Source: Fen-1258 sp041658245 (lineage in GTDB: Bacteria; Bacteroidota; Ignavibacteria; Ignavibacteriales; Melioribacteraceae). Taken from it: DNA of 64,000 bases. The stretch covers positions 1 to 64,000 of the forward strand of contig JBBAAM010000016.1 of the NCBI GenBank assembly GCA_041658245.1, written 5' to 3'. This document shows positions 7,386 through 17,008 of the stretch, in pieces. Each line of letters opens with the position of its first letter. Position 1 is the stretch's first letter. A program made the translations under genes and the position numbers. Below the pieces are notes generated by a model. It was not told the origin of the DNA. It did no database searches and saw nothing but the letters and a program-made list of their open reading frames with translations.

Positions 7386-9878
7386 ATGAAGTACTTAATT
7401 ATTCTTTTTTTATTTATTAGTGTCCAGTTGAATGCTCAAATAGAGATTATCAATGGACGCATACTCAGCTTATCCGATAAATTACCACTCAATTTTGCAA
7501 GTGTTGTTGTGGATGGAAAAGGTATCGGTACTAGTTCCAACGCAGAAGGATTCTTCGAGCTGAGACAAAAGTTGGATGCAGATGATATTTTGCTTTTTAC
7601 TCATATAGGATTTGAATCGAAGAAAATTAAAGTCAGTGATTATCTCAATTCATCGAAAGAAGTATTTCTTCAAAGCAAAATTATTACCAGCCAAACTATA
7701 CTTGTAAGAGGAAGCATCGGTACAACGGGAATTACACCACTAACTTTTTCAAAGATTGATCGCTCATCTATAAAACAATTTTACACAAATCAAGACATAC
7801 CGGAAGTGTTGAGTTATCAACCTTCTATTACCTTTTATTCTGAAAATGGAAATGGGCTTGGTTACAACTATTTGAGTATCCGTGGCTTCGATCAAAGACG
7901 AATATCTGTTTCCATTAATGGAATTCCGCAAAATGATCCGGAAGATCATAACGTTTATTGGCTTGATTTTCCAGATCTTCTAGAGAGTACTGAACTAATT
8001 CAAATTCAACGGGGCTCTGGTTCCGGAATAGTTGGCTATCCCGCGGTTGGTGGTTCAATCAACATCATCACTTCTTCATTCTCAGATAAACCAAGAATGG
8101 ATTTTTCATCTTCGCTAGGAAGTTACAACACAAGAAAATACTCTGCCCAATTTTCAAGCGGATTAATTTCGAACAAGTATTCCTTCTATGCTAAGCTCTC
8201 TCAGACATTAAGCAGCGGATACCGGAATTCGAGTTGGATTGACTTCAAATCATTTCATATAAGCGCTGTTCGGTTTGATGATAATTCAACAACTCAATTA
8301 AACATTTTTGGAGGTCCTATAGCAGATGGACTTGCATATACTGGACTTCCAAAATTTGCAATAAAGAATAAAGACTTGCGAAAAGGAAATTATTCTTATT
8401 GGGAAGCTGACGAAAAGAATTATACATATTCACTTGAAAGACGGCCAGATGAAATAGAAAATTTCTCTCAACCGCATTTTGAATTATTAAATGAATGGAA
8501 ACTGAATGACAAAATCACTTTGAATAACGCTCTTTTTCTAGTTTTAGGTAATGGATTTTTTGATTATGATGGATCATGGGCAGATACAAATTATTTTAGA
8601 ATCTCCAGCCAATTTGGTTTTCAGCCGAATCAAAATCCGGGCAATGCACTTATCCGTGCAATGGTTGAAAACAAACAATGGGGCTGGATACCGCGCTTAA
8701 GCATTAAGCACGATAATGGAGAATTGATCCTTGGAGGGGAAATGCGCATTCACCGATCACTCCACTGGGGAAGTATTAACTTTGGCGAGAATCTTCCTGC
8801 CGGATTGACTAAAGATTACCGTTATTATCAATATGAAGGTGGAAACGATATTTATAGTTTTTATGCACACGAAAACTATTATTTAAATGACCGGATCAAT
8901 TTCCTTCTTGAAGGGCAATTGGCTTATCATAATTATAAATTGTTTGCCGAGAAATATCTTGGTAATGAATTTGAGGTTAGTAATTTATTTTTTAATCCAC
9001 GAATTGGAATGAATTATAAGTTTACGCCGGACTTGAATTTTTATTTTTCATTTGCAAGAGTATCACGTGAGCCGCGGTTAAAAAATTATTACGATGCTGC
9101 TGAATCGAGCGGCGGCGCAACCCCCCAGTTTGAAGTATCTTCTTCAGGTATTTATAATTTCTCCAATCCATTAGTCAAACCGGAAACTATGAACAATTTT
9201 GAAGTCGGAACTTCTTTTACGAAAGAGGAGATGAATTTATCGCTCAATTTTTACTATATGCTTTTCAGCAATGAGATTGTTAAGAAGGGACAAGTTGATA
9301 GATTCGGTCAGCCGGTTACCGGAAATATGGATCAGACCATTCATTATGGTTTTGAGGCGACGAGCGGTTTAAAGCTCTGGGATTTTTTGGAAATTGCAAT
9401 GAACGGTTCGCTTTCGAACAATTATATTAGTGAAGGAAATACTTTTATTAAGTATAAGAATCCTTCATCCGGTAAAAAGGAAATTGCAAAAGTTGATTTA
9501 TCAGGAAATCGAATTAGCGGTTTTCCAAATATCACATTTAACGCAATTATAAAATTCAATTACGAAAACTTCTTGGCACAAGTTAGCGCAAAATATGTTG
9601 GAGACTTTTTCACGGATAATTATGGCACAAAGTTAGGCGAGTTCGCTAAAAAATATCCCGGCATAACCAATTACTCCGACAATAGAGTAGACGCATATTT
9701 TGTTACTAATATTTTTGCTTCCTATAATTTTTCTTTCGATCCTGTGGCTAAAGATTTAAAATTATTTATTCAAGTGAACAACTTGTTTGATAACTTGTAT
9801 GCCTCTTATGGCATAGGTAAAGAATTTTTCCCGGCAGCTGAAAGAAATTATTTATTTGGAATTAAATTAGGTCTATGA
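7386..9878 (+). CDS. TonB-dependent outer-membrane receptor, predicted thiamine uptake
   Basis: 830 residues. A signal peptide (LIILFLFISVQLNAQ) is followed by a carboxypeptidase-regulatory-like domain (about 20-100), a plug domain (about 125-235, with GYNYLSIRGFDQRR and QRGSGSG) and a beta-barrel ending in FGIKLGL. It should import a ligand across the outer membrane using TonB energy. The TPP riboswitch ahead of it and thiamine pyrophosphokinase behind it make thiamine or a thiamine precursor the likely ligand. This parallels the riboswitch-controlled Omr1-type receptors described in Bacteroidetes. AGGAG lies just before the ATG. Confidence 0.88.
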   Translation: MKYLIILFLFISVQLNAQIEIINGRILSLSDKLPLNFASVVVDGKGIGTSSNAEGFFELRQKLDADDILLFTHIGFESKKIKVSDYLNSSKEVFLQSKIITSQTILVRGSIGTTGITPLTFSKIDRSSIKQFYTNQDIPEVLSYQPSITFYSENGNGLGYNYLSIRGFDQRRISVSINGIPQNDPEDHNVYWLDFPDLLESTELIQIQRGSGSGIVGYPAVGGSINIITSSFSDKPRMDFSSSLGSYNTRKYSAQFSSGLISNKYSFYAKLSQTLSSGYRNSSWIDFKSFHISAVRFDDNSTTQLNIFGGPIADGLAYTGLPKFAIKNKDLRKGNYSYWEADEKNYTYSLERRPDEIENFSQPHFELLNEWKLNDKITLNNALFLVLGNGFFDYDGSWADTNYFRISSQFGFQPNQNPGNALIRAMVENKQWGWIPRLSIKHDNGELILGGEMRIHRSLHWGSINFGENLPAGLTKDYRYYQYEGGNDIYSFYAHENYYLNDRINFLLEGQLAYHNYKLFAEKYLGNEFEVSNLFFNPRIGMNYKFTPDLNFYFSFARVSREPRLKNYYDAAESSGGATPQFEVSSSGIYNFSNPLVKPETMNNFEVGTSFTKEEMNLSLNFYYMLFSNEIVKKGQVDRFGQPVTGNMDQTIHYGFEATSGLKLWDFLEIAMNGSLSNNYISEGNTFIKYKNPSSGKKEIAKVDLSGNRISGFPNITFNAIIKFNYENFLAQVSAKYVGDFFTDNYGTKLGEFAKKYPGITNYSDNRVDAYFVTNIFASYNFSFDPVAKDLKLFIQVNNLFDNLYASYGIGKEFFPAAERNYLFGIKLGL

Positions 9879-10531
9879 TGAAGAAATGTATAATACTTGC
9901 TAACGGATTTCCTCCTAGTAAGAGTACAGTCAAATATTTGCAAAATAAAGGTTACAAAACATTATTATGTGCTGATGGTGGAGCTAATTCAGCGAAGACT
10001 TTAGATCTAATTCCTGAGTATATTATTGGAGACCTTGATTCCATAAGACCGGGTGTTTACAAGTATTACAGTGACAAGTGTGACATAATAAAAATTAATC
10101 GGCAAAATGATACGGATGTTGAAAAATGCTTAAAATTTGTAATTAAGAAAAAGTATGATGAAGTGGTATTGCTTGGTGCAACCGGAGATAGATTAGACCA
10201 TTCTTTCTGTAATCTTGGTATAATATTAAAATATTTTAGTAAAATTAAAATGATGATCATTCATCAAAGATCATTACTATCTGCATACACGGGAAATATC
10301 ATTCTTAGTACTATTCCTAACGAAATCATTTCACTATACGGAATTGATTCTAAAACTCGTATTAAATCATCCGGATTAAAATATCCATTGAAAAATATTG
10401 CTCTTCCGTTCGGACAAAAGGAAAGTACAAGTAACATTGCGGTAAATAACAAAGTGCATTTACAAATAAAGGGCGGAATAATTTTCGTTATACGTGATTT
10501 TGATTTATTGAAAAAATATGATCTCTTTTAG
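9875..10531 (+). CDS. thiN: Thiamine pyrophosphokinase
   Basis: 218 residues. The enzyme transfers pyrophosphate from ATP to thiamine, giving TPP, the ligand of the riboswitch that leads this operon. Family motifs are ADGGAN, IIGDLDSI, NDTDVEKCL and LGATGDRLDH, which bind ATP, metal and thiamine. The start overlaps the receptor stop (ATGATGA), so either of two adjacent ATGs may be used. The order receptor, kinase, transporter describes a salvage pathway that imports thiamine and traps it by phosphorylation. Confidence 0.92.
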   Translation: MMKKCIILANGFPPSKSTVKYLQNKGYKTLLCADGGANSAKTLDLIPEYIIGDLDSIRPGVYKYYSDKCDIIKINRQNDTDVEKCLKFVIKKKYDEVVLLGATGDRLDHSFCNLGIILKYFSKIKMMIIHQRSLLSAYTGNIILSTIPNEIISLYGIDSKTRIKSSGLKYPLKNIALPFGQKESTSNIAVNNKVHLQIKGGIIFVIRDFDLLKKYDLF

Positions 10532-11954
10532 TTCACTCGATTTTATTATTATATCTGTATTCTTTGCCATTCTATTTCTAATTGGTTTCTTGCCCAAGAA
10601 AGAACAGAAAGGAAATTCTTCTGAGTATTTATTAGCTAGTAGAAATGTTGGTCTATTTCTTTTCATAATGACAAATGTTGCAACCTGGTATGGTGGAATT
10701 CTTGGAGTGGGTGAATTTACATATCGTTATGGACTATTGAGTTGGTTCACTCAAGGGTTACCTTACTACATATTTGCAATATTGTTCGCAATATTTTTTG
10801 CTAAAAAAATTCGTAGTGCAGAATTATTTACTATACCAGATAAGTTAGAACAGATCTATGGGAAAACCGTAGGGATTCTCTCATCACTACTTGTGTTCGT
10901 TCTTGTTTCGCCTGCACCATATCTATTAATGGTAGCTAGCCTTCTAAGTATGATCTTCAATATTAATTTACTTCCGGCTTTGTTAATTAGTTTCATTGTT
11001 TCCGGAATTTATTTGTTAAAGGGTGGTTACAAATCGGATCTATACACAGATGTCTTTCAGTTTTTTATAATGTTTATCGGATTCATCTTGATTGTTTACA
11101 TATCATTCACTCAAGTAGGTGATCTAAATTACTTAAAACAAAATTTACCGCAAGAACATCTATCATTAACTTCTAATGTCTCTCCAATTTACATACTAGT
11201 TTGGTTTTTAATAGCACTCTGGACTTTCGCAGATCCCGGATTTCATCAAAGATGTTATGCAGCAAAAAATGGAAACATTGCAAAGTGGGGGATTATCATT
11301 TCAGTTCTATTTATGGCACTGTTTGATTTTCTTACTACAACTACAGGCTTATTTGCAAGAGCTTCATTACCAAATCTCTCTAATCCGGTTCAATCATTTC
11401 CTCTTTACGCAGAACATATATTAGGAAGCGGTATTAAAGGTATATTTTATGCTGCAATGTTCGCAACTATAATTTCAACTCTTAACAGTTTCATTTTCTT
11501 AAGTGCAACAACGTTTGGAAGAGACTTTGTTTTTAAGCTTAAGAAAAACTCTACATTAGAAAAAATCCCAAATTATACAAGAGTTGGATTAATTTTCACA
11601 GCACTCGTAAGTATTCTAATCGCTTATTTTGTTCAATCAGTAATTACAATGTGGTATCTGATTGGCAGCATTTGTATACCGGGAATTATTTTTCTTGTCT
11701 TTGGTGCCTACTTTGAAAGAATAAGAATTTCAAAGAATTTTGCTATTGTAGAAATTATTGGAGGCGTAACTTCAAGTGTTATTTGGTTTTTTATAAGAGA
11801 AAAATTGAATAATGAATTATTACTGCAAATCGAACCAATGATAGCCGGCTTATTATTTGTATTTGTTGTTCATATAATTGGAATAATTAATTTTAAGAAA
11901 CATGTTTCTTTTTCATCAGTGAAAGAACAACTGAAACGACGAGACAAAGAATAA
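10518..11954 (+). CDS. Sodium:solute symporter (SSS family), candidate thiamine transporter
   Basis: 478 residues with about 12-13 hydrophobic helices. The SSS/PanF-like pattern is visible early: LLASRNVGLFLFIMTNVATWYGG, and later FADPGFHQRC and MFATIISTLNSF. The ORF overlaps thiN by 14 bases and so belongs to the riboswitch operon. Established function covers Na+-coupled uptake of many solutes. The operon context argues for thiamine or a pyrimidine/thiazole moiety across the inner membrane, filling the role PnuT or ThiT plays elsewhere. The substrate is inferred from context only. Its 3' end overlaps the convergent terC gene by 62 bases. Confidence 0.85.
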   Translation: MISFSSLDFIIISVFFAILFLIGFLPKKEQKGNSSEYLLASRNVGLFLFIMTNVATWYGGILGVGEFTYRYGLLSWFTQGLPYYIFAILFAIFFAKKIRSAELFTIPDKLEQIYGKTVGILSSLLVFVLVSPAPYLLMVASLLSMIFNINLLPALLISFIVSGIYLLKGGYKSDLYTDVFQFFIMFIGFILIVYISFTQVGDLNYLKQNLPQEHLSLTSNVSPIYILVWFLIALWTFADPGFHQRCYAAKNGNIAKWGIIISVLFMALFDFLTTTTGLFARASLPNLSNPVQSFPLYAEHILGSGIKGIFYAAMFATIISTLNSFIFLSATTFGRDFVFKLKKNSTLEKIPNYTRVGLIFTALVSILIAYFVQSVITMWYLIGSICIPGIIFLVFGAYFERIRISKNFAIVEIIGGVTSSVIWFFIREKLNNELLLQIEPMIAGLLFVFVVHIIGIINFKKHVSFSSVKEQLKRRDKE

Positions 11955-12816
11955 TTATTCCGAGAGAAAGCAGAGTCGGAACCTTGTAAAAATCTGCGAT
12001 TAACATTTTCACGCCAACATAAGCCAAAATAACTGCAACGCCATATTTTAGATACACAAACAAATCTACAATTCCCGCTAAAGCAAAATATAAAGCTCTT
12101 AAACCAAGAATTGCAAAGATGTTGGATGTGATGATTATAAATGGGTCATGAGTAATTGCAATCACTGCTGGTATTGAATCAACAGCAAAGACAATATCCG
12201 CAGACTCTATTAATAGTAGTGCCAAAAATAATGGTGTAACATAACGAATGGAATCACGTCGAGTGAAGAATTTAGAGCCATGATAGTCGGTAAGAATATT
12301 AAAATGTCTTGAAACAAATTTAATAACTAAATTACTTTTTAAATCTATCTTTACTTCACTTCCAAAAGCCATTTTATATGCAGCATAAAGAAGTATCAAA
12401 CCGAAAATATAAATGATAGGATGGAATAGCTGAATGAGGGTTACCCCGACAAGAATGAAAAAGATCCTCAAAACAATCGCACTCAGGATACCCCATTTCA
12501 ATATATGAGGTTGGTGCTCATCGCTTATTCCCAAAACATTAAAGATCATAAGGAATACAAAAAGATTATCAACCGATAGAGATTTCTCGATTAAATAACC
12601 GGCAAGAAACTCTACAGCTTTTATCTTGCCATCTTCTAAAAAGAAAAGAATGATGAGATTAAAAATGAGAGCCGTAGCAATCCAGATTCCGCTCCACATC
12701 AAACTAGATTTTATTCCAATCTTTCCTTTGCGATGTTCGGTTGCGTACAAATCAATATAAAACATCACCGCAACGATGACTGAAAAAATGATCCAAAAGA
12801 TTAAATGATTATGCAT
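11893..12816 (-). CDS. TerC family integral membrane protein
   Basis: 307 residues with about nine transmembrane helices. TerC/Alx hallmarks are conserved acidic residues inside helices: EKSLSVDNLFVF, and LLLIESADIVFAVDSIPA, where the Glu/Asp residues are thought to bind metal. Family members are linked to tellurite resistance, manganese export and metal loading of exported proteins. It is last in a minus-strand run tyrS-pdaD-terC, nine bases after pdaD. Its 3' end overlaps the SSS gene tail to tail. Confidence 0.9.
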   Translation of the reverse strand: MHNHLIFWIIFSVIVAVMFYIDLYATEHRKGKIGIKSSLMWSGIWIATALIFNLIILFFLEDGKIKAVEFLAGYLIEKSLSVDNLFVFLMIFNVLGISDEHQPHILKWGILSAIVLRIFFILVGVTLIQLFHPIIYIFGLILLYAAYKMAFGSEVKIDLKSNLVIKFVSRHFNILTDYHGSKFFTRRDSIRYVTPLFLALLLIESADIVFAVDSIPAVIAITHDPFIIITSNIFAILGLRALYFALAGIVDLFVYLKYGVAVILAYVGVKMLIADFYKVPTLLSLGIIILCLVVSVVLSLMKKKHVS

Positions 12817-12825
12817 ATAACTCCA

Positions 12826-13386
12826 TTAAGGAAGAAGAATTCCAACAGCAATCACTGTTGTCCATAGCCCTTTTTTATCACCTTGGGCTGATTGAGTAAT
12901 ATTAAAAGTGTTAACAATTTTTCTTGACATTTTATAAACCTGCTCTCTCTCGTTCCATGCTTTATCAGTATCGAAATCTATTCCTAAAGTAGTTGCAAGC
13001 ATAGTAGCGGCAAGATCTTCAGCATAATCGCCGGCAACTTTTTCGGTTTCGCCGTAAGGATGATGTTCTGATAGATAACCATACATTTGTTTATCAGCAG
13101 GAATTGCTACTCCAATAGAGGATGCTATTAGTCTGTTTGGCTCGCAAGTAGCGTTCCTTGCCATAACACAATGTGTAATTTGTCCGGGTTGGAGTAATTT
13201 CAAACCCTGTTCTTTGCTCAGTCTTTTGCAGCCGATAGGGAAGATACTGCTGACCGAGACTAGATTACAGATTTCAATGCCGGCACCGCGAAGAGCAAGC
13301 TCGAATGATGCGAGATACTCTTTATGTTTACCGACACCTTTCGTAAAAAAGATTTTTGTTGGAACGTACAAGTTATTATCCTCCAT
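12826..13386 (-). CDS. pdaD: Pyruvoyl-dependent arginine decarboxylase
   Basis: 186 residues, the usual length of PvlArgDC. The proenzyme cleaves itself at a Ser-Ser bond; here the site reads LVSVSSIFPIG with Ser46-Ser47, producing a beta chain and an alpha chain with an N-terminal pyruvoyl group. It converts arginine to agmatine, a precursor of polyamines. The family was first known from archaea and chlamydiae and also occurs in Chlorobi/Bacteroidetes relatives. It begins two bases after the tyrS stop, so the two are co-transcribed. No agmatine ureohydrolase is seen in the window. Confidence 0.9.
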   Translation of the reverse strand: MEDNNLYVPTKIFFTKGVGKHKEYLASFELALRGAGIEICNLVSVSSIFPIGCKRLSKEQGLKLLQPGQITHCVMARNATCEPNRLIASSIGVAIPADKQMYGYLSEHHPYGETEKVAGDYAEDLAATMLATTLGIDFDTDKAWNEREQVYKMSRKIVNTFNITQSAQGDKKGLWTTVIAVGILLP

Positions 13387-13387
13387 T

Positions 13388-14620
13388 TTATTTGCCTATT
13401 ATTTTTATAAAATTTCTTTTTCCAACCTTAAGAATCATTGTTTTATCTATTCGAACTATTTCCTTAATATTACTAATTTTTTCTCCGTCAATCGTTACCC
13501 CGCCTTGCTGTATTAATCTTCTTGCTTCTCCTTTAGATGGTGCAAATCCTACTTCAACTATTAAATCAATTATTTCCATTTCCTTCTTGTTGGGATCTAC
13601 TTTATACTCATCAACTTCATCGGGTAATCCTTTCTTAACAAAAATATTATCGAACTCAGTTTCTGCCTCTATTGCTGCTTCTGCCGAATGATACATTTCA
13701 ACTAACTTTCTTGCTAACGATCTCTTAATATCTCTTGGGTTAATTTTCTTTTCAGTAAGATTATGTTGAATAGTTTTCAGTTCTTTATTTGGGATATCAG
13801 TTGTTAATTCGAAATAAGTATAGATCAAATCGTCAGAGATTGAAAGTGTTTTACCGTAAATATCTTTTGGAGATTCATTAATTCCAATATAGTTGTCGAG
13901 AGACTTACTCATTTTTTCAACACCATCAGTACCAATGAGCAGTGGTAAAGTAAGTATCACTTGCGGCTGCATTCCAAACTCACGTTGAATGTCTCGTCCT
14001 ACAAGTAAATTAAATTTTTGATCCGTTCCGCCCAACTCAACATCACTCTGGATTGCAACAGAATCCATCGCTTGAGCTAACGGATAAAGAACTTCATGCA
14101 TGCTGATTGGTATGCCGCCTTTATATCTTTTTGTGAAGTCATCACGTTCCAACATTCTTGCAACAGTATATTTTGAAGCAAGGTTAATCACATCCTCGAA
14201 AGTCATCTTTCCAAGCCATTCAGAATTGTAAACTATTTTCGTTTTTTCCCGATCTAAAATTTTTGATGCTTGTTCAAAATAACTTTTTCCATTCTCGCGC
14301 GAATCTGAAAAAGAAAGGGGAGGGCGTGAACTGTTTCTACCGGATGGATCGCCGATCATTCCGGTAAAATCGCCAATTATTAAAATTGCTGTATGTCCGA
14401 GTTGTTGGAACTGAGCTAACTTGCGTAATACAACTGAATGACCGAGATGGAGATCGGGACGTGTGGGATCGCAGCCAAGTTTGATGTTAAGCGGTTTACT
14501 TTCTTTTATGGATTTTTCTAATTTCTGCACTAGTTCCTCTTCCGGTATAATTTCGGAAGCGCCTCTTTTAATCAAGTCCATTTGTTCTTTAAGAGGTGGG
14601 AAGAGAGTGTTTTTATTCAA
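13388..14620 (-). CDS. tyrS: Tyrosyl-tRNA synthetase
   Basis: 410 residues, bacterial TyrRS of the TyrZ-like type. The class I HIGH motif appears as HLGH at 58-61 and the KMSKS loop at 236-240. A C-terminal S4 RNA-binding domain spans about 340-405 (APSKGEARRLIQQGGVTIDG). It charges tRNA-Tyr in the cytoplasm. It is followed closely by pdaD and preceded by smpB on the same strand with an 18-base gap. Confidence 0.95.
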   Translation of the reverse strand: MNKNTLFPPLKEQMDLIKRGASEIIPEEELVQKLEKSIKESKPLNIKLGCDPTRPDLHLGHSVVLRKLAQFQQLGHTAILIIGDFTGMIGDPSGRNSSRPPLSFSDSRENGKSYFEQASKILDREKTKIVYNSEWLGKMTFEDVINLASKYTVARMLERDDFTKRYKGGIPISMHEVLYPLAQAMDSVAIQSDVELGGTDQKFNLLVGRDIQREFGMQPQVILTLPLLIGTDGVEKMSKSLDNYIGINESPKDIYGKTLSISDDLIYTYFELTTDIPNKELKTIQHNLTEKKINPRDIKRSLARKLVEMYHSAEAAIEAETEFDNIFVKKGLPDEVDEYKVDPNKKEMEIIDLIVEVGFAPSKGEARRLIQQGGVTIDGEKISNIKEIVRIDKTMILKVGKRNFIKIIGK

Positions 14621-14638
14621 TATTATCTCCTGAAAAAG

Positions 14639-15094
14639 TTACTTAAATTTTCTTTGCATTTCTCTAATTAAATCTCTCTTGGCAATGCCTTCTCGTTTAT
14701 CGTACTGTCTTTTGCCGGTTGCTACTGCCAATTCTACTTTTACTAAACCATCTTTGAAGTAAAGCCGTAAAGGAATTAATGTATTTCCTTTTTCCGTAAC
14801 AGCTTTATTCAATTTTCTAATTTCACTTTTATTAAGAAGTAATTTTCTTTTTCTAACCGGATCGTGATTGTTTATACTGCCTTGTTCATAGATGGATATG
14901 TTTGCATTATGTAACCAAACTTCGCCGTTTGTGAGTGTTGCATAACTATCAACAAGATTAGCTTTGTTCTGTCTTAATGCCTTGACTTCCGTACCTACTA
15001 AAATAATACCCGCTTCATAAGTCTGAAGAATGAAAAAATCATGCTTTGCTTTTCGATTAACGGTTATGTTCTTTTCTGTTGAACTCTCAGTCAT
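14639..15094 (-). CDS. smpB: SsrA-binding protein SmpB
   Basis: 151 residues, typical for SmpB, which binds tmRNA and delivers it to stalled ribosomes. Recognisable blocks are NRKAKHDFFILQTYEAGIIL near the start, GTEVKALRQNKANL, and the basic tail (GKRQYDKREGIAKRD) that enters the mRNA channel. It is the first gene of the minus-strand smpB-tyrS-pdaD-terC group and faces the RND operon across a 199-base AT-rich gap. No ssrA (tmRNA) gene was noticed nearby. Confidence 0.95.
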   Translation of the reverse strand: MTESSTEKNITVNRKAKHDFFILQTYEAGIILVGTEVKALRQNKANLVDSYATLTNGEVWLHNANISIYEQGSINNHDPVRKRKLLLNKSEIRKLNKAVTEKGNTLIPLRLYFKDGLVKVELAVATGKRQYDKREGIAKRDLIREMQRKFK

Positions 15095-15293
15095 AATTCT
15101 AAAATTGATGGCAAAATTTATTTTTATTGTAAGTTAATTGCAAGGATTAATACAATTTCAATTAACAAAGTACAATTCTTTATTGCAGTTCTTTTGACAA
15201 AATTTTTTTAGACGAACATTTTTTTAATTCTTTTTCAGAATAATGGAATCTAACTCTGCTAAGATATATATTTAGCACAAATAAATTATAAGT

Positions 15294-15728
15294 ATGCTTA
15301 CATTATATCAAAAAAATAGATTTGTTTATTTAGTAATCTTAATATTTTATTTTAGTTTCTATTTAGGATCCCCGTTTTTCCACTATCATGAGGATTCGAT
15401 GCGGGGTCATGAAAAAGAAGATTACCATTCTCATTTGCTGAATGAAATCGCACAAAAGAAGAATGCAACGGCGTGTCATCACACCTTAGACAAGAGTGAC
15501 GAACATAACCATCCAATAGTAATTAATGCCGTAGTCACAAATCTTTCTCCACGTTTTATTGATACTCCGCATAACATACCTATTTCTACCATTATTATTA
15601 GTATAGAATTCCAAAATGAATCCGTTGAAACAAAATATGCCGAAGATTTTCACTTTGGAAAAATTCTTAAGGAAAAGTGTGTCCATTCTGCAAGCAACGT
15701 TTCACCCCCTTTCGTTATAGCCGCTTAA
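15294..15728 (+). CDS. Histidine-rich membrane/periplasmic protein leading the RND operon
   Basis: 144 residues, no family recognised. A hydrophobic segment (about 10-27) is followed by a region with twelve histidines, clustered as FHYHEDSMRGHEKEDYHSH and ACHHTLDKSDEHNH. The protein should sit in or beyond the inner membrane with a soft-metal-binding segment outside. It is 45 bases upstream of a TolC-family gene in a complete metal-type RND operon. I infer a role as metal sensor, buffer or chaperone for the efflux pump. Small His-rich proteins of this size often lead such operons in Bacteroidota. Confidence 0.6.
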   Translation: MLTLYQKNRFVYLVILIFYFSFYLGSPFFHYHEDSMRGHEKEDYHSHLLNEIAQKKNATACHHTLDKSDEHNHPIVINAVVTNLSPRFIDTPHNIPISTIIISIEFQNESVETKYAEDFHFGKILKEKCVHSASNVSPPFVIAA

Positions 15729-15773
15729 TACTTCTAAAAATTATTTAATAATAAAATTCATCACGGAGGTAAC

Positions 15774-16997
15774 GTGAGACTATCCCGTCTCGTTATTGCT
15801 ATATCCGTGCTTTGTATAATACAATTACAAGCACAAACTATTATTTCGCTGGATGAAGCAATTCGTCAAGCGTTAGATAAAAACATCGAATTGCAGAAAC
15901 AGTATTCTTTGATAAAAAAATCGGAATCCCGCCTTAATGAATCATCACGCATTCCTAATCCCGTATTCAATTATTCACGCGAAGATTTAAAACTGAATAA
16001 TGCTAAAAGCGGAGAATGGATAGCGAGCGGTTCTCTGCCGATAAATTTTTTGTGGGACCGCTGGAGCAACATTGATTCCAAAGAAAAGTCACTTGAAGCG
16101 CAACGATTACTATTAGATAATTCAAAGCGCAGCATCATTTTCCAAGTGCAAGACGCTTATTCAAAATATCATTACTACAATCAACTCTCGACAGATTTAA
16201 ATAATGCACTGGAAAAGATTGATGAAATCGCTTCCACTGCTAAACAGCGGTTGTTGGAAGGAGATATATCAGAATATGAGCTGCAAAGAATTCTTATCGA
16301 GGTGAACAAGCTTAGAACCGAAGTCAAAGAAATCGAACTTCAGCGGAATAACTTTCTTAACCAATTAAAATTATTGATTGGCTATGATGCTGATAAGGAA
16401 CTTCAAACAATTCCTATAGAGTCATTACAAAGCATTACGCAAACGGACAAAGAACTATTAAAAAGGGCGCTTCAAAACCGGAAAGATTTGAAAGCGGCCG
16501 AACAACTTATTGAAAGTGAATCGGCTTTTCTTTCCCACAACAAGCTGAAAATTATTCCTAATATAAATTTGACTGCCGGTTACAAAAAGCAGTTGAGCGA
16601 TTATGCCGGTTCGGTGTTCCAGTTAAATTTTGAAATTCCCTTATTCAAAAGAAACCAGTTTGAAATTGAGCAATCGGAAGTTGATCTCAATTTTCTTGAA
16701 CAACAGAAAGAATATCTAATAAAACAAATCGGCACTGAAGTCCATGCGTCGTTTGCAAAGTTTAAGCTATATGAAACGCTGATTGCCAATAAAAATGACA
16801 TTCCACTTCAAAATGTTTTTACATCCGCCGCTTATTCTTACGAACAAGGAGAAATTTCACTTGTAGAGTTTATTGACGGACTGAACGCTTTTAAGGAAGG
16901 AACGAAACTAAATAAGGAACTTGAAATAAAGTATCATCAAAGCATATTTGAACTGGAAAATGTTGCAGCACTCTCCTCGATCAACGAAAATAAATAA
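15774..16997 (+). CDS. TolC-family outer-membrane efflux channel (CusC/CzcC-like)
   Basis: 407 residues. A signal peptide (LVIAISVLCIIQLQAQ) precedes two repeats of long alpha-helical coiled segments typical of outer-membrane efflux proteins (about 20-200 and 215-400). It would form the trimeric exit duct for the RND pump encoded downstream. The GTG start has a strong CGGAGGT site at 15764-15770. It is short for the family, as CzcC-like members often are, and the stop lies 11 bases before the adaptor ATG. Confidence 0.88.
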   Translation: MRLSRLVIAISVLCIIQLQAQTIISLDEAIRQALDKNIELQKQYSLIKKSESRLNESSRIPNPVFNYSREDLKLNNAKSGEWIASGSLPINFLWDRWSNIDSKEKSLEAQRLLLDNSKRSIIFQVQDAYSKYHYYNQLSTDLNNALEKIDEIASTAKQRLLEGDISEYELQRILIEVNKLRTEVKEIELQRNNFLNQLKLLIGYDADKELQTIPIESLQSITQTDKELLKRALQNRKDLKAAEQLIESESAFLSHNKLKIIPNINLTAGYKKQLSDYAGSVFQLNFEIPLFKRNQFEIEQSEVDLNFLEQQKEYLIKQIGTEVHASFAKFKLYETLIANKNDIPLQNVFTSAAYSYEQGEISLVEFIDGLNAFKEGTKLNKELEIKYHQSIFELENVAALSSINENK

Positions 16998-17008
16998 AGG
17001 TGATTAAA

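Noticed and set aside
13214..13691. Plus-strand frames over pdaD and tyrS
   Set aside because: They are shadows of two well-recognised minus-strand genes and have no ribosome site or homology.
17000..17008. GTG start for the RND adaptor
   Set aside because: The ATG nine bases later has better ribosome-site spacing and gives a normal lipoprotein signal.
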